Below, piece after piece: positions 45,389-54,809 of a DNA stretch of 64,000 nt. Made by a program: the position numbers and the translations under genes. The first letter of the stretch is position 1. Each line of letters starts with the position of its first letter. Origin of the DNA: Candidatus Paceibacterota bacterium. GTDB taxonomy: Bacteria; Verrucomicrobiota; Verrucomicrobiia; Limisphaerales; UBA8199. Under the pieces are notes generated by a model, which was given only the letters and a program-made list of their open reading frames with translations, made no database searches and was not told the DNA's origin. The DNA is taken from positions 73,492-137,491 of the forward strand of contig DAOTCE010000010.1 in the NCBI GenBank assembly GCA_035452965.1. Reading direction: 5' to 3'.

Positions 45389-46339
45389 CTACGCATTGGA
45401 CTGCGTCGTGATGCCCCGCGCCTCCACGCTCAACCTGCCTCCCGCCTCGCTCACCACCAGCGTTCTCATGCCGGGGCGGAGGCTCGCGATGGATTCGTGC
45501 CCGGCCCGGCCGAGGGTCAGCAGGGCGGTGGACAGCGCGTCCGTCTCCGTGGCCGAGGCCAGAACCACCGCGGCCAGCACCGTGCCGCGGGCCGGTTCGC
45601 CGGTGCGCGGATCTATGATGTGCCCAAACACCCTGCCTCCCGCCTCAAAGTGATTCCCCCACACCGCTGACACCGACATCGCCTCGTCTTTCAATGGCAC
45701 ACTCGCCAGCAGAACCGGCGGTGCGTCCGGTGAAGGCGAGGGCCTCTCGACGGCGACCTTCCAGCACTCCTGTCCCGGCGGGTGCCCGATCGCCTGCACC
45801 GTGCTGGTGCCCCCATGCACCAGCGCGCTCGTCACCCCCGCCTCGCGCAGCACCTCCGCCGCCTGCTCCACGGCGTAACCCTTGCCAATCGCCCCCAGGT
45901 CCAGCATCACCCCCTCGCGCTCAAATTGGACTGTAAAATCGCCCGGGTTCAACCGCACCAGCCCCATGCCCGCGTTCGCGCGAGCTTCGGACACCTCCTC
46001 GGGCCGGGGCATCCGCCCGTCCCCGCCCATGAAACCCCAGCACCGGACCAGCGGGGCGACCGTGATGTCGAACGCGCCGCCGCTTTCCGCGTGCAGCCGT
46101 TGCGCATGCTGCAACAGGGCGAAGACTTCCGGCGTGACCCGCACGGGCTCCCGGGCGGCGCGCGCGTTCAAGCGGGCAATCTCGCTGCCGGGACGAAACA
46201 GGCTGAGCTGGTCCTCCAGTTGCTCCACCAACCGCAGCGCTTCCTCCCCCGCCGCCCGCAGCGCCGGGGCGTTGTCGCCCGGCAGCACGATCTCGAACCG
46301 CGTCGCCATCGCGTGGCAGGCAAGTGTGACGTGAGGCAT
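45389..46339 (-). CDS. apbE: FAD:protein FMN transferase (ApbE)
   Basis: 316 residues from ATG 46339 (frame open to 46402). Motifs: MATRFEIVLPG near the start, GAFDITVAPLVRCWGF, MLDLGAIGKGYAVEQAAEVL, HIIDPRTGEPARG. It attaches FMN covalently to flavoproteins (NqrBC/RnfG-like). No clear signal peptide, so location is uncertain. No obvious target gene adjoins it. Confidence 0.9.
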   Translation of the reverse strand: MPHVTLACHAMATRFEIVLPGDNAPALRAAGEEALRLVEQLEDQLSLFRPGSEIARLNARAAREPVRVTPEVFALLQHAQRLHAESGGAFDITVAPLVRCWGFMGGDGRMPRPEEVSEARANAGMGLVRLNPGDFTVQFEREGVMLDLGAIGKGYAVEQAAEVLREAGVTSALVHGGTSTVQAIGHPPGQECWKVAVERPSPSPDAPPVLLASVPLKDEAMSVSAVWGNHFEAGGRVFGHIIDPRTGEPARGTVLAAVVLASATETDALSTALLTLGRAGHESIASLRPGMRTLVVSEAGGRLSVEARGITTQSNA

Positions 46340-46437
46340 CGAGGGGGGCGGGGTCGCCAATAAAGCGCGGGAGCAATGGGACAGTGGTGTCACCACCCCC
46401 ATTGCTCCGCTAATCCATCGCTCGGCTGCGTGTGCCC

Positions 46438-47814
46438 CTACGACTGCGGCAGGGTGCCGTAGGTAATCGGGGTGACGGCCGTGCCGCCGTCGGTCGTGAC
46501 CTTGCGGGTCTTCTCGTCGAACAGGCAGGCGATCTTCAACCGGTCGGACATCTCGGCCAGCGAAATGACCGTTTGCACCCGGATCGCCAGCTCAATGCTC
46601 CCGTTGGGCTCCTTGCCGGAACGGATGCAGTCAAACCAGTTCTTCTCGTGCACCCGGATATCCTCGCGCGGCGGGGCGACAAAGGTCTCAGGATCAATCT
46701 CGTCCCCGAACTGGCGCTGCGGCACCAGGTTGAGCTTCTCGCCGTTGGCGTCAATGTCCAGGTTCGCCTTGTGGCCGTAAAAGCTCGTGCCGGGAGTCGA
46801 GCCGTTGACCGTGCAGCAGGTCACCATGAGCACGAATCCGCTCGGGAACTCCGCCAGCAATTGCGCGTGCTCCGGAATCTCCCGCTCGGGGGTGCCGGGG
46901 ACCGTCTTGTCGGAGTGGACATTCCGGGTGCCGACCGAGCAGACGCGCACGGGGAACTCAGGGTTGCCGGTGGCCAGCATGACCGGGTGCACCTTGTGCG
47001 GCGCCAGGTCGCCCAGCGGCCCGGCGCAGTAACGGAAATACTTCCGCCACCGGTGGTAATGCTCCGCGCTGAACCCTTCGCGCTGCTTCACGGGCCCCAG
47101 CCAGCGCTCCCAATCTATGTTCTCCGGCTTGGTTTCCGATTCAATCAGGTAATTCCACTCGCCCTCCAGGCTGTTGCGCGAATACCACGCCTGCGCCCAA
47201 ACCAGCGTCCCGATCTTGCCTTCCTTGATCAGCTCCGCGCATTTGTGGTAGCCGCCGGCCGAGCAGCCCTGCGACCCCACCTGAAACACCTTCTTGCTGC
47301 CTTTCACCTTGTCGTACACCTGGAACGCCTCGCCCAGGTAGCGCGTCAGCGGCTTCTCGCAATACACGTGCCGGCCGGTGTCCAGCGAGTCAATCGTCAT
47401 CTGCGCGTGCCACGGGTCCTGCGTCGCGATCAGCACCGCGTCAATGTCCTTGCGCTCCAGCATCTTGCGGTAATCCGCATACACGTCCGCGTCTTTGAGG
47501 TTCGCGTTGGTCTTGGCGAATTCGCGCCGCTTGTTGAACACATCGCTCGCCGCCACGATCACAGTGTTGTTCTCGGTCGCCTTCCCGTGGATGCCTTTTA
47601 GGTGGTCCTGGCCGATCCCGAACCCGACCCCGATGATCGCCACCTGGATGCGGTTGTTCGCCCCGGCCACGTTCGCCGCCGGCGCCTGGTCCTGCCCGTA
47701 AACCGGTGTGCGCAGCAGCGGCGTCGCGGCCACCGCGGCGGCGGCAGTGGCGGTTCGCTTGAGAAAATCCCGGCGCGGAAGCGCCGAAGCGGAGGAAGTG
47801 GTCTTGTTGTCCAT
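46438..47814 (-). CDS. Tat-exported Gfo/Idh/MocA family oxidoreductase
   Basis: 458 residues from ATG 47814. Tat signal LPRRDFLKRTATAAAAVAAT; Rossmann start VAIIGVGFGIGQDHLKGIHG; conserved CEKPLTRYLGEA with the catalytic lysine; GDLAPHKVHPVMLATG. Acts on a sugar or cyclitol with NAD(P). The secreted form is common in Verrucomicrobiota/Planctomycetes. Substrate unknown. Confidence 0.9.
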   Translation of the reverse strand: MDNKTTSSASALPRRDFLKRTATAAAAVAATPLLRTPVYGQDQAPAANVAGANNRIQVAIIGVGFGIGQDHLKGIHGKATENNTVIVAASDVFNKRREFAKTNANLKDADVYADYRKMLERKDIDAVLIATQDPWHAQMTIDSLDTGRHVYCEKPLTRYLGEAFQVYDKVKGSKKVFQVGSQGCSAGGYHKCAELIKEGKIGTLVWAQAWYSRNSLEGEWNYLIESETKPENIDWERWLGPVKQREGFSAEHYHRWRKYFRYCAGPLGDLAPHKVHPVMLATGNPEFPVRVCSVGTRNVHSDKTVPGTPEREIPEHAQLLAEFPSGFVLMVTCCTVNGSTPGTSFYGHKANLDIDANGEKLNLVPQRQFGDEIDPETFVAPPREDIRVHEKNWFDCIRSGKEPNGSIELAIRVQTVISLAEMSDRLKIACLFDEKTRKVTTDGGTAVTPITYGTLPQS

Positions 47815-47884
47815 AAGATGATTTGTCAGTGCGTGATTTGTCACGGCAATAAGTGGACGAAGACTACCGGAAAGGCATTCAGGG

Positions 47885-48574
47885 TCAATCTCCCAATCCG
47901 TCAGCGACCTGGCCGTCCACCAACTCCACCACTTTGGGGGCGCGGGCGGCCACGCGCGCATCGTGGGTGGCCATGATGAGCGTGGTCTGCTGCTCGTCGC
48001 GCAGGGCGCAAAGCAGGTCAATGATCTCCGCCCCGGTATGCGAATCGAGGTTGCCGGTGGGTTCGTCGGCGAGGATGAGGTCCGGCCGGTTGATCATCGC
48101 GCGGGCGATGGCCACGCGCTGCTGTTCGCCGCCCGAAAGCTCGTAGGGCTTGTGCTCCAGGCGCTCCTGCAGGCCGACCCGCGCGAGCAGCTCGCGCCCG
48201 CGAGCTTCGGCCTCGCGCGCCGGCGTCCGCGCCATGCGGGCGGGGAGACAAACGTTCTCCAGCGCGTCCAGTTCCGGCAGCAGGTAGTAAGCCTGGAAGA
48301 TAAAGCCGACCTCTTTGCTGCGCAGTTGCGCCAGCTCGCGCCGGCCCAGGGTGGCGAGGTTCCGGCCGGCCAGGTGGATTTGCCCCTGGTTGGGTGTGTC
48401 CAGTCCGCCCAGCAGATGCAGCAGGGTGCTCTTGCCGGCGCCGGAAGCGCCGCGCAGCGCGAGGAATTCGCCGCGCCGCAGTTCGAGGTCCACACCGCGC
48501 AACACCTCCAGCGAACGCCGGCCCAGCAGGTAGGTTTTGTGGAGGCCGGTGGCCGCGAGCAGCACGTCACTCAT
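47885..48574 (-). CDS. lolD: LolD-type lipoprotein-releasing ABC ATPase
   Basis: 229 residues: Walker A GASGAGKSTLLHLLGGLD, signature ELSGGEQQRVAIARAM, Walker B LILADEPTGNLDS. MacB/LolD family. Overlaps the permease gene by 8 bases, so LolD with LolC/E is the most economical reading. Confidence 0.88.
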   Translation of the reverse strand: MSDVLLAATGLHKTYLLGRRSLEVLRGVDLELRRGEFLALRGASGAGKSTLLHLLGGLDTPNQGQIHLAGRNLATLGRRELAQLRSKEVGFIFQAYYLLPELDALENVCLPARMARTPAREAEARGRELLARVGLQERLEHKPYELSGGEQQRVAIARAMINRPDLILADEPTGNLDSHTGAEIIDLLCALRDEQQTTLIMATHDARVAARAPKVVELVDGQVADGLGD

Positions 48575-49838
48575 AGCGCAACGCCTCCACCGGTTTAAGC
48601 CGGCCCGCGCGCCAGGCCGGGATCACGCCCCCCAGGATGCAGATCACCCAGGCGCTGCCGCAGATCAGCGCGATATCCCGCGGAAAGATCAGCGCCGGCA
48701 GCTCGGCAAAACCGTAGATCGAAGAGGGGAACAGCTCGAAGCCCGTCATGCGATTCATGAAATGCAGGAACTCGTTGCGGTAGCGCAGCGCGAGCATGCC
48801 CAGCCCATAGCCCGCCAGGTCGCCAATCGCGCCAACCACCGCGGCCTGGCTCAGGAAGATCCGGCTGACCTGCGCGTCGGTGGCCCCCAGGGCCTTGAGC
48901 ATGCCGATTTCACGCGTCTTCTGCACCACGAAGGTGATCAGCGCGCTCAAGATGCACAACGCCGCCACGATCACAATGAAGAACAACAGGTAGAACATGA
49001 CGTTCTTCTCGACGATCAACGCGTTGAGCAGGTTGGCGTTTTCCCGCATCCAGCTCCGGATGCCGTATTTCGGCCCCAGCGCCCGGGCCAGCTCCAGCTC
49101 GACCACCGGCGCCTGGTAAGGATCGTGCAGCATCACCATCAGCCCATGCACGCCGTCATCCAGGTCATACAGATCCTGCGCGTCCCGCAGCGAAGTCACC
49201 ACCACCGACACGTTGTATTCGAAGTAGCCGACGTCAAAGATGCCCCGCACTTCGTATTCCGGCAGCACGGGGGCGGAGGCGTTCTCCTTCTTGCTGCCCT
49301 CCCGCCATTTCCGCAGGACGCTGGGCGAGCCGATCTCGACGAGATCGCCGACCTGCAGGTTCATGTTCTGGGCGAACTCGGTGCCGACCAGGAGCCCCCG
49401 GTCGCTCACGTCGAATTTGCCCTCGACAATGCTGCCGGGCAGGATGGTCATGTTGGTCTCGAGCAGGGGATCGATGCCGCGAATCCACGGCGCCCCGACC
49501 TGCGGCTGGCCGCTCGGGGGCTCGGTCTGCACCAGCACGGGGCCCAGGATGAACGGGGCGACCGCCTTGACCTGCGGGTTGGCGGTTACCGTCCGGGCGA
49601 CGGCGGCGTAATCTTTCATCGTCTCCCCGCGCGGCAGGACCTTGAGATGGGTGTTGAAACCGAGAATCTTGTCGCGCAGTTGCTTGTCGAAGCCGCTCAT
49701 GACGCTGATGACGATGATCAGCACCGCGACGCCCAGCGTTACGCCCACCACGGAAATCAACGTGATCACCGAGACGAAGGTCCTCTTGGGTCGCAAGTAC
49801 CGCAGCGCCAGCAGCAGCTCGAACGGCAAGCGAGACAT
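48567..49838 (-). CDS. LolC/LolE-type permease
   Basis: 423 residues from ATG 49838. N-terminal PFELLLALRYLRPKRTFVSV and helix, large periplasmic domain, then three FtsX-type helices with FVVQKTREIGMLKALGATDAQ. Extracts lipoproteins from the inner membrane. C versus E not decided; only one permease gene, as in organisms with a homodimeric LolF-like exporter. Confidence 0.88.
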   Translation of the reverse strand: MSRLPFELLLALRYLRPKRTFVSVITLISVVGVTLGVAVLIIVISVMSGFDKQLRDKILGFNTHLKVLPRGETMKDYAAVARTVTANPQVKAVAPFILGPVLVQTEPPSGQPQVGAPWIRGIDPLLETNMTILPGSIVEGKFDVSDRGLLVGTEFAQNMNLQVGDLVEIGSPSVLRKWREGSKKENASAPVLPEYEVRGIFDVGYFEYNVSVVVTSLRDAQDLYDLDDGVHGLMVMLHDPYQAPVVELELARALGPKYGIRSWMRENANLLNALIVEKNVMFYLLFFIVIVAALCILSALITFVVQKTREIGMLKALGATDAQVSRIFLSQAAVVGAIGDLAGYGLGMLALRYRNEFLHFMNRMTGFELFPSSIYGFAELPALIFPRDIALICGSAWVICILGGVIPAWRAGRLKPVEALRYE

Positions 49839-49950
49839 GGGCGCGAAACTAGTCGGACCCGGGCGGCATGTCAACGAGTCTATCCGCCGCCGCGCACCCG
49901 GCAGGCGCGCCCTTGACACCGGCCGGATTCGTCCTCACACTCAGGTCGCA

Positions 49951-50235
49951 ATGAACCGAACACAGTTCATGCTGTTGAATGTGGCGGGAGGCATTTGTGG
50001 CCTGCTGATTATTTGCAGCCTGGGGATGGCGATGCTCAATGGCCGGCTCAACCAATCCGTCGCGGCGACACAAAACCAGTTCGGCCAGGCGCGGCAGCTC
50101 CAAACCACGACCGAGAACCTCGTGCTGAGCATTGCCCAGGCCGGCAAGTCTGACCCCGTGCTGCGTAACTTGCTGGTGAAGCATAAGATCAATATCGGCC
50201 GCAACACCAACAGCCCGCCCCAATCCGCGCCATGA
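49951..50235 (+). CDS. Small single-pass membrane protein
   Basis: 94 residues; membrane helix LLNVAGGICGLLIICSLGMA, then a Gln/Thr-rich helical periplasmic or cytosolic part (NQSVAATQNQFGQARQLQTT). No family recognised. Overlaps the next gene by 4 bases; first of a coupled trio. Confidence 0.65.
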   Translation: MNRTQFMLLNVAGGICGLLIICSLGMAMLNGRLNQSVAATQNQFGQARQLQTTTENLVLSIAQAGKSDPVLRNLLVKHKINIGRNTNSPPQSAP

Positions 50236-50582
50236 ATCCTGACAAGGATAAAAAGCTGGCCGAGCTGTCCCGCCGGAACCCGTTCTGGATTTGCTTCATA
50301 ATCTTCCTGCTCCTGGCCGCCGACTATGGCTTCCGGTTCGCGGGCCTGATCAGCCAGCGGGAGCAGCTTAACCGCGCCGCGCTCCTGCAAGCGCAAAACG
50401 CGGACGCCCTGGCCCAGGCGCAAGAAATTGAGAGGCGGCTCGAGGCGCTCTCGCTCGATCTGCTGCAAATTGCCACGACCAATGCCGCGGCCAAAGACAT
50501 TGTCCAGCAGTTCAACATGAAGTGGACCCCCGGACCGACGGCGTCCCTCCCCGCGCCGACCGCTGCCGGAAAGCAGAAATGA
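50232..50582 (+). CDS. Membrane-anchored coiled-coil protein
   Basis: 116 residues; helix NPFWICFIIFLLLAADYGFRF and a heptad-like region SQREQLNRAALLQAQNADAL onward to about residue 85. No family recognised. Overlaps both neighbours by 4 bases. Confidence 0.65.
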   Translation: MNPDKDKKLAELSRRNPFWICFIIFLLLAADYGFRFAGLISQREQLNRAALLQAQNADALAQAQEIERRLEALSLDLLQIATTNAAAKDIVQQFNMKWTPGPTASLPAPTAAGKQK

Positions 50583-51628
50583 GAGGCTCTGTGCTTTGCC
50601 ATTCCCGCGTTGCCGCGTTGTCCTGTCGCGTCCTGTTAGGCCTGACGGTGCTTTCCTGCGCCACCGTGGCGCCTGCGGCCGAAAAGGACGCGCCGGCGGT
50701 CCCGACCGCGGCAAACGACGAGACCAACGCCCAGGAAACGCTTCGCTCCTACCTGCAGCTCCAGGAACAGCTGCACGCCACGCAGCTGGCCATCGAGCGC
50801 AACCGGAAGGAGGCCGATGCCGCCGCGGCGGAAAGCGCCAAGGCGTTTGCCGCCCGGCTGCAAGGCATCGAGGAGGCCCTATCCTCCCAGCGGGCGCAGG
50901 AACTGGCGGCGATGCAAAGCTCTAACAAGGTGATGCTCCTCGTCGCCGGGCTGTTTGCGGCGCTCGGCTTCCTGGCGATGTTGTTCATGGCTTTCTTCCA
51001 ATGGCGCACGATCAACCGGCTGGCGGAAATCTCCGCGGCGTTGCCCTTCGCTCACGGACTGGGGCCGAAGTCGGCGGCTGCGGCGCTGGGGGTGGACGAG
51101 GCGCACCTGCTTGGGGCCGGCCCGGCGGGGCAATCCAGCCAGCGATTGCTCGGCGCGCTGGAGCAGCTCGAGAAGCGCCTTTGCCAACTGGAACACACCC
51201 CTCCTCCCCCGCTGCCCAATGGCGGTTTCCCAAACCAGAACGCGAAATCCGGCAATCCCCCGCCAGACGGCGAGACGATGGCGAATACGGCGGAGTCAGC
51301 GGAGACCGCGCGCATCACCGTACTGCTCGGCAAAGGGCAGTCGCTGCTGAACCTCGATCAGGCGGAGGAGGCGCTGGCCTGCTTTGACCAGGTCTTGGCG
51401 CTGGTGCCAAATCACTCGGAGGCCCTGGTCAAGAAGGGGGCGGCCCTGGAACGATTGCACCGACTGGATGACGCTATCGCCTGTTACGACCAGGCCATCA
51501 AAGCGGACAATTCCCTAACAGTCGCCTACCTTTACAAGGGCGGGCTGTTCAACCGCATGGAACGTTTCGGCGAAGCGCTGGAATGCTACGAACAAGCCTT
51601 GCGCACCCAGGAAAGCCGGCGCGGCTGA
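50579..51628 (+). CDS. Membrane TPR protein with coiled coil
   Basis: 349 residues: signal-like N-terminus (AALSCRVLLGLTVLSCATV), coiled coil around 55-105, membrane helix VMLLVAGLFAALGFLAMLFM, then cytosolic tail with two or three TPRs (QAEEALACFDQVLALVPNHS, DAIACYDQAIKADNSLTVAY). ATG overlaps the previous stop. Likely a scaffold with the two small proteins before it. Confidence 0.75.
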   Translation: MRGSVLCHSRVAALSCRVLLGLTVLSCATVAPAAEKDAPAVPTAANDETNAQETLRSYLQLQEQLHATQLAIERNRKEADAAAAESAKAFAARLQGIEEALSSQRAQELAAMQSSNKVMLLVAGLFAALGFLAMLFMAFFQWRTINRLAEISAALPFAHGLGPKSAAAALGVDEAHLLGAGPAGQSSQRLLGALEQLEKRLCQLEHTPPPPLPNGGFPNQNAKSGNPPPDGETMANTAESAETARITVLLGKGQSLLNLDQAEEALACFDQVLALVPNHSEALVKKGAALERLHRLDDAIACYDQAIKADNSLTVAYLYKGGLFNRMERFGEALECYEQALRTQESRRG

Positions 51629-51650
51629 GGCGCCGACGCGGGGGTGCGCT

Positions 51651-52115
51651 TCACCAAAGGAACGACCTCTGCTCCCCGAGCAGCCGGTTTCCTTCCCACA
51701 GCGTCGCGCGCCAGGCAGTGACTTCACCGAAGTCCTTGTAGTCCTGACCAACTAGCGGCACCGTGGCCCAGCGGCTGAACCATTTGCGGGGCTCCACAGA
51801 TTGGGTGAGCACCAACTGCCGGGGAAAGTCGCCGCGCGCCACGCCGCGCAACTCCACCTGCACCCTTAGCGGGGCCACCGGCCGGCCGCTGGTCTTCCAC
51901 TGCACCTTGAACTGCATTCCGGAGCACTCGTTGGTGTGGTTCCGCAGGCGGGCCTGGTAGGAATCGCGCTCGAAGAGGCCTGGCGTGAGCGAGTTGCGCC
52001 CTTTCAGGTCGAGGAATTGCGGCAGGACCTTGATGACACGCCCGTTCGCGGCCGGGGCGCACAAAGCCGCAGCCAGCCACCCAGCCAGGGACAACCAGAG
52101 CAAGGACCGTCGCAT
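51651..52115 (-). CDS. Secreted hypothetical protein
   Basis: 154 residues from ATG 52115; signal RRSLLWLSLAGWLAAALCAP. Mature part: VIKVLPQFLDLKGRNSLTPG, then beta-rich sequence with ARLRNHTNECSGMQFKVQW. I do not recognise a family. Convergent with the TPR gene; divergent from rpmB. Confidence 0.7.
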   Translation of the reverse strand: MRRSLLWLSLAGWLAAALCAPAANGRVIKVLPQFLDLKGRNSLTPGLFERDSYQARLRNHTNECSGMQFKVQWKTSGRPVAPLRVQVELRGVARGDFPRQLVLTQSVEPRKWFSRWATVPLVGQDYKDFGEVTAWRATLWEGNRLLGEQRSFLW

Positions 52116-52178
52116 ACCTGACAAATAGCGTCCCCCCGCTCCAAACTCAATACTCATTTCGTCCCCAGCCGATACCGC

Positions 52179-52206
52179 TTGCAGGAACGCGCGCGCCTGC
52201 TAGTAT
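52179..52206 (+). promoter_or_regulatory. Sigma-70-type promoter of rpmB
   Basis: TTGCAG (52179-52184), 16-base spacer, TAGTAT (52201-52206), about 30 bases before the rpmB ATG, which has AGGA upstream. Confidence 0.55.
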
Positions 52207-52237
52207 TGTCGCCAGTTAATATTCAAACAGGATTTGT

Positions 52238-52507
52238 ATGGCGAGAATTTGTGAACTGACCGGCAAGCGCCCGATCAAGGGCAGCATCATTTGGCGTAGC
52301 GGCAAGTCGAAGAAGAGCGGCGGTATCGGCACGCATGTTACCGCCATCACCAAGCGCCGGTTTATGCCGAACCTGCAGCGGGTCAAGGCAGTCGTCAACG
52401 GCGAGGTTCGCTATGTCCGCGTGTCCGCCAAGGCGATCAAGAAAGGGCTGATCGTTAAAGCGCCCAAGCGCACCTGGAAGAAGGAAGCGGCGGCGGCGAA
52501 GGCTTGA
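52238..52507 (+). CDS. rpmB: Ribosomal protein bL28
   Basis: 89 residues: MARICELTGKRPIKGS, HVTAITKRRFMPNLQRVK, VSAKAIKKGLIVKAPK. Large-subunit protein, usual family length with a short KEAAAAKA tail. The Cys4 zinc version is not retained. Monocistronic. Confidence 0.95.
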   Translation: MARICELTGKRPIKGSIIWRSGKSKKSGGIGTHVTAITKRRFMPNLQRVKAVVNGEVRYVRVSAKAIKKGLIVKAPKRTWKKEAAAAKA

Positions 52508-52539
52508 GCCGGCGTTTGCCGGCGGCACGCCGGGAGGGG

Positions 52540-54288
52540 TCAGCTTTTGGCCAGCAGCGCGGCAGGATCGATCACCCGGGTCCACCGTTCCTGCTCGGAG
52601 ATGGGGATCAACCCTTTTTGCACCTTGGGCCAGGCCATCTCGCGCAAGGAACGCCAGCCTAACTTGCGCGCGGCGTCGCGCAGTTCACCGGTCCGCAGAC
52701 CGGGCCGGATCAGGCTCATAATGGCCTCGCTGAGGAGGAAGAACTCGTAAATGGCAACCCGGCCGCGGTGGCCCTTCTGGTTGCATTCGACACAGCCCCG
52801 GCCCTTCCGCGCTTTGACCTGCTCGGCGGGAATAGCGAGGGCAGCGGCCATTTCCTCGCGGGTGGAAGCGGGGATGGCCAGGTCCTCCTCCGCACAGTGT
52901 CGGCAAATGCGCCGGGCCAGCCGCTGGGAGATGCTGCAAACCAATGAGGATGCGATCAAATACGGCTCGATGCGCATCTCCAGCAGGCGCGTCACAGCGC
53001 TGATGCTGTCGTTGGTATGCAGGGTGGAGAACACCAGATGGCCGGTCTGCGCGGCGCGCACGGCGATTTCGGCGGTCTCAAAGTCGCGAATCTCGCCGAC
53101 CAGCACGACATCCGGATCATGGCGGAGCACCGAGCGCAGCCCGGTGGCAAACGTCAGGCCGATTTGCTCACGCACCTGGATTTGCACGGTGCCTTCGAGC
53201 TGGTATTCGATGGGGTCTTCGAAGGTAATGATCTTGCGACCCTCATCATTAGCCTGCGCCAGCGCGGTATAGAGGGTCGTGGTCTTGCCGCTGCCGGTCG
53301 GGCCGGTCAGCAGGACCATTCCTTGCGGCAGCCGCGTCAACTGCGTCAGAACCGCTTCCTGATTCGGATCCATGCCGAGCTGGCTCAGGTCGAGGTACAA
53401 ACTCTGCCGGCCCAGAATCCGCAGGCAGACCGCCTCACCATACTTGGTGGGCACGATCGAGACGCGCAGGTCGTATTCCTCGCTGCCGGTCTTCATGGCG
53501 ATGCGGCCATCGTGGGGAAGCCGCTTTTCGGCAATGTTCAGGCCGCCCATGATCTTGAGCCGCGACACCACCGCCGGGTGCAAACGATGCATGTCCGCCG
53601 GGACGGGCACCGTCTCCAGTATGCCATCCACTCGATAGCGCAGGCGAACCGAATTGAGGTACGGCTCGAGGTGAACGTCCGTGGCCCTGAGGCGCAGCGC
53701 CTCCTGCAGAATCTGGTCCACAAAAGCCGAGACGGTGGCTTCAAGCGCGGAATCGGTTTCCTTGCCCTGCACGTCAAAGACGATCTCCTGGCTGATCTCC
53801 GTCCCGCCACGCTCCTCCCGCAGCTTTTGGATCGTTTCGGCGCCCAGCCCGAAGTTCTGCTTGATGACGGCATGGATGGCGCTGGGCGTGGCGAGCACAA
53901 TCTTGAAACGTTTACCCAGCACGAGGCGCAGATTGCCCTGCTCAATCTGGCTCGGCGGCTCGCTGAACGCGAGGGTCAAACAGTCATCCTCGAGCCCCAG
54001 CGGCAGCAAGTGGTAAAGAAAGATCAGCTTGATCGGCAGCAATTCCAGGGTCTCGCGCTTGAGGCCCAGCGCGATAGGATCGACGAATTCCAGGTGGTTG
54101 ACTGCGGCCAAGGCGCGCCAGATATCTTCTTCGGACGCGAAGTTCAGGTCCACAATCGCGCGATGCTGCGGCAAATTGAGCCGGCGCTGGCGTCGCCGTG
54201 CCTGCTCCAACTGCTGCTCCGTGAGCTTGCCGAGCTCCAGCAGGAGTTCGCCGGTTTCCTTCCGCGCCGCGGCCTGGGTCTCGTTCAT
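52540..54288 (-). CDS. gspE: GspE/PilB family secretion ATPase
   Basis: 582 residues: N1E domain (about 10-150), Walker A GPTGSGKTTT (329-338), Asp box ITFEDPIEYQLEG, Walker B RHDPDVVLVGEIRD, His box VFSTLHTNDS, and the zinc site Cys462/465/499/502 (CRHC, CVEC). Powers pseudopilus or pilus assembly. ATG overlaps the previous gene stop. T2SS versus T4P class is not settled; no GspF/G genes here. Confidence 0.92.
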   Translation of the reverse strand: MNETQAAARKETGELLLELGKLTEQQLEQARRRQRRLNLPQHRAIVDLNFASEEDIWRALAAVNHLEFVDPIALGLKRETLELLPIKLIFLYHLLPLGLEDDCLTLAFSEPPSQIEQGNLRLVLGKRFKIVLATPSAIHAVIKQNFGLGAETIQKLREERGGTEISQEIVFDVQGKETDSALEATVSAFVDQILQEALRLRATDVHLEPYLNSVRLRYRVDGILETVPVPADMHRLHPAVVSRLKIMGGLNIAEKRLPHDGRIAMKTGSEEYDLRVSIVPTKYGEAVCLRILGRQSLYLDLSQLGMDPNQEAVLTQLTRLPQGMVLLTGPTGSGKTTTLYTALAQANDEGRKIITFEDPIEYQLEGTVQIQVREQIGLTFATGLRSVLRHDPDVVLVGEIRDFETAEIAVRAAQTGHLVFSTLHTNDSISAVTRLLEMRIEPYLIASSLVCSISQRLARRICRHCAEEDLAIPASTREEMAAALAIPAEQVKARKGRGCVECNQKGHRGRVAIYEFFLLSEAIMSLIRPGLRTGELRDAARKLGWRSLREMAWPKVQKGLIPISEQERWTRVIDPAALLAKS

Positions 54289-54803
54289 TTGATGGGAACC
54301 TCAAGTTCCTTCTTTGTATTCAAGGGCAAAATATTGGTCTGCGCGGTCAGGTTCGTCAACGTCATCGCTTCCACGGTCGCGTTGGCGATGAAGAGGTTGG
54401 TCGCAATCCGGGCGCCGATGACGGCGACCTCGTATGCGTTCCCCAGCTTGAACATGGTCTGCTTGGGGCCATCGCCGGTTTGATAGAAGCCCTGGTAAGT
54501 GACTTCGATCTTGCGCGTGGTGGGAGGCGGCGGAGCTGCCGGGATGAAGTGACCGGTAAAGAATGGGCTTAGCGTGTTGGTGGGAACGAGCGTTTTGGGC
54601 CAGACTCCCGGTGAAAAGAGACGATCAAGCCCGCCCACCGGCGCAAGGCTTTGCAGGCGGGTGCCGGTTGCGTTGGCCTCCCGAACCTCGGGAATCCTGC
54701 CGCCCAGGTGGACCAGGGCCAGGACCAGCAGGAGCCACATGCCCGCATGCACACAACCGGCGAACCAGCGACTGCGAATGGTCTTGTTGATGATCGGCGG
54801 CAT
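54285..54803 (-). CDS. PilP/GspC-like inner-membrane protein
   Basis: 172 residues: one N-terminal helix (GMWLLLVLALVHLGGRIPEV), Pro-rich linker, then a small beta domain (TTRKIEVTYQGFYQTGDGP) ending LNTKKELEVPIK. Such homology-region domains dock on secretins. Between pilO-like and gspE genes, so assembly-platform role is inferred. Confidence 0.7.
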   Translation of the reverse strand: MPPIINKTIRSRWFAGCVHAGMWLLLVLALVHLGGRIPEVREANATGTRLQSLAPVGGLDRLFSPGVWPKTLVPTNTLSPFFTGHFIPAAPPPPTTRKIEVTYQGFYQTGDGPKQTMFKLGNAYEVAVIGARIATNLFIANATVEAMTLTNLTAQTNILPLNTKKELEVPIK

Positions 54804-54809
54804 GTTCCC

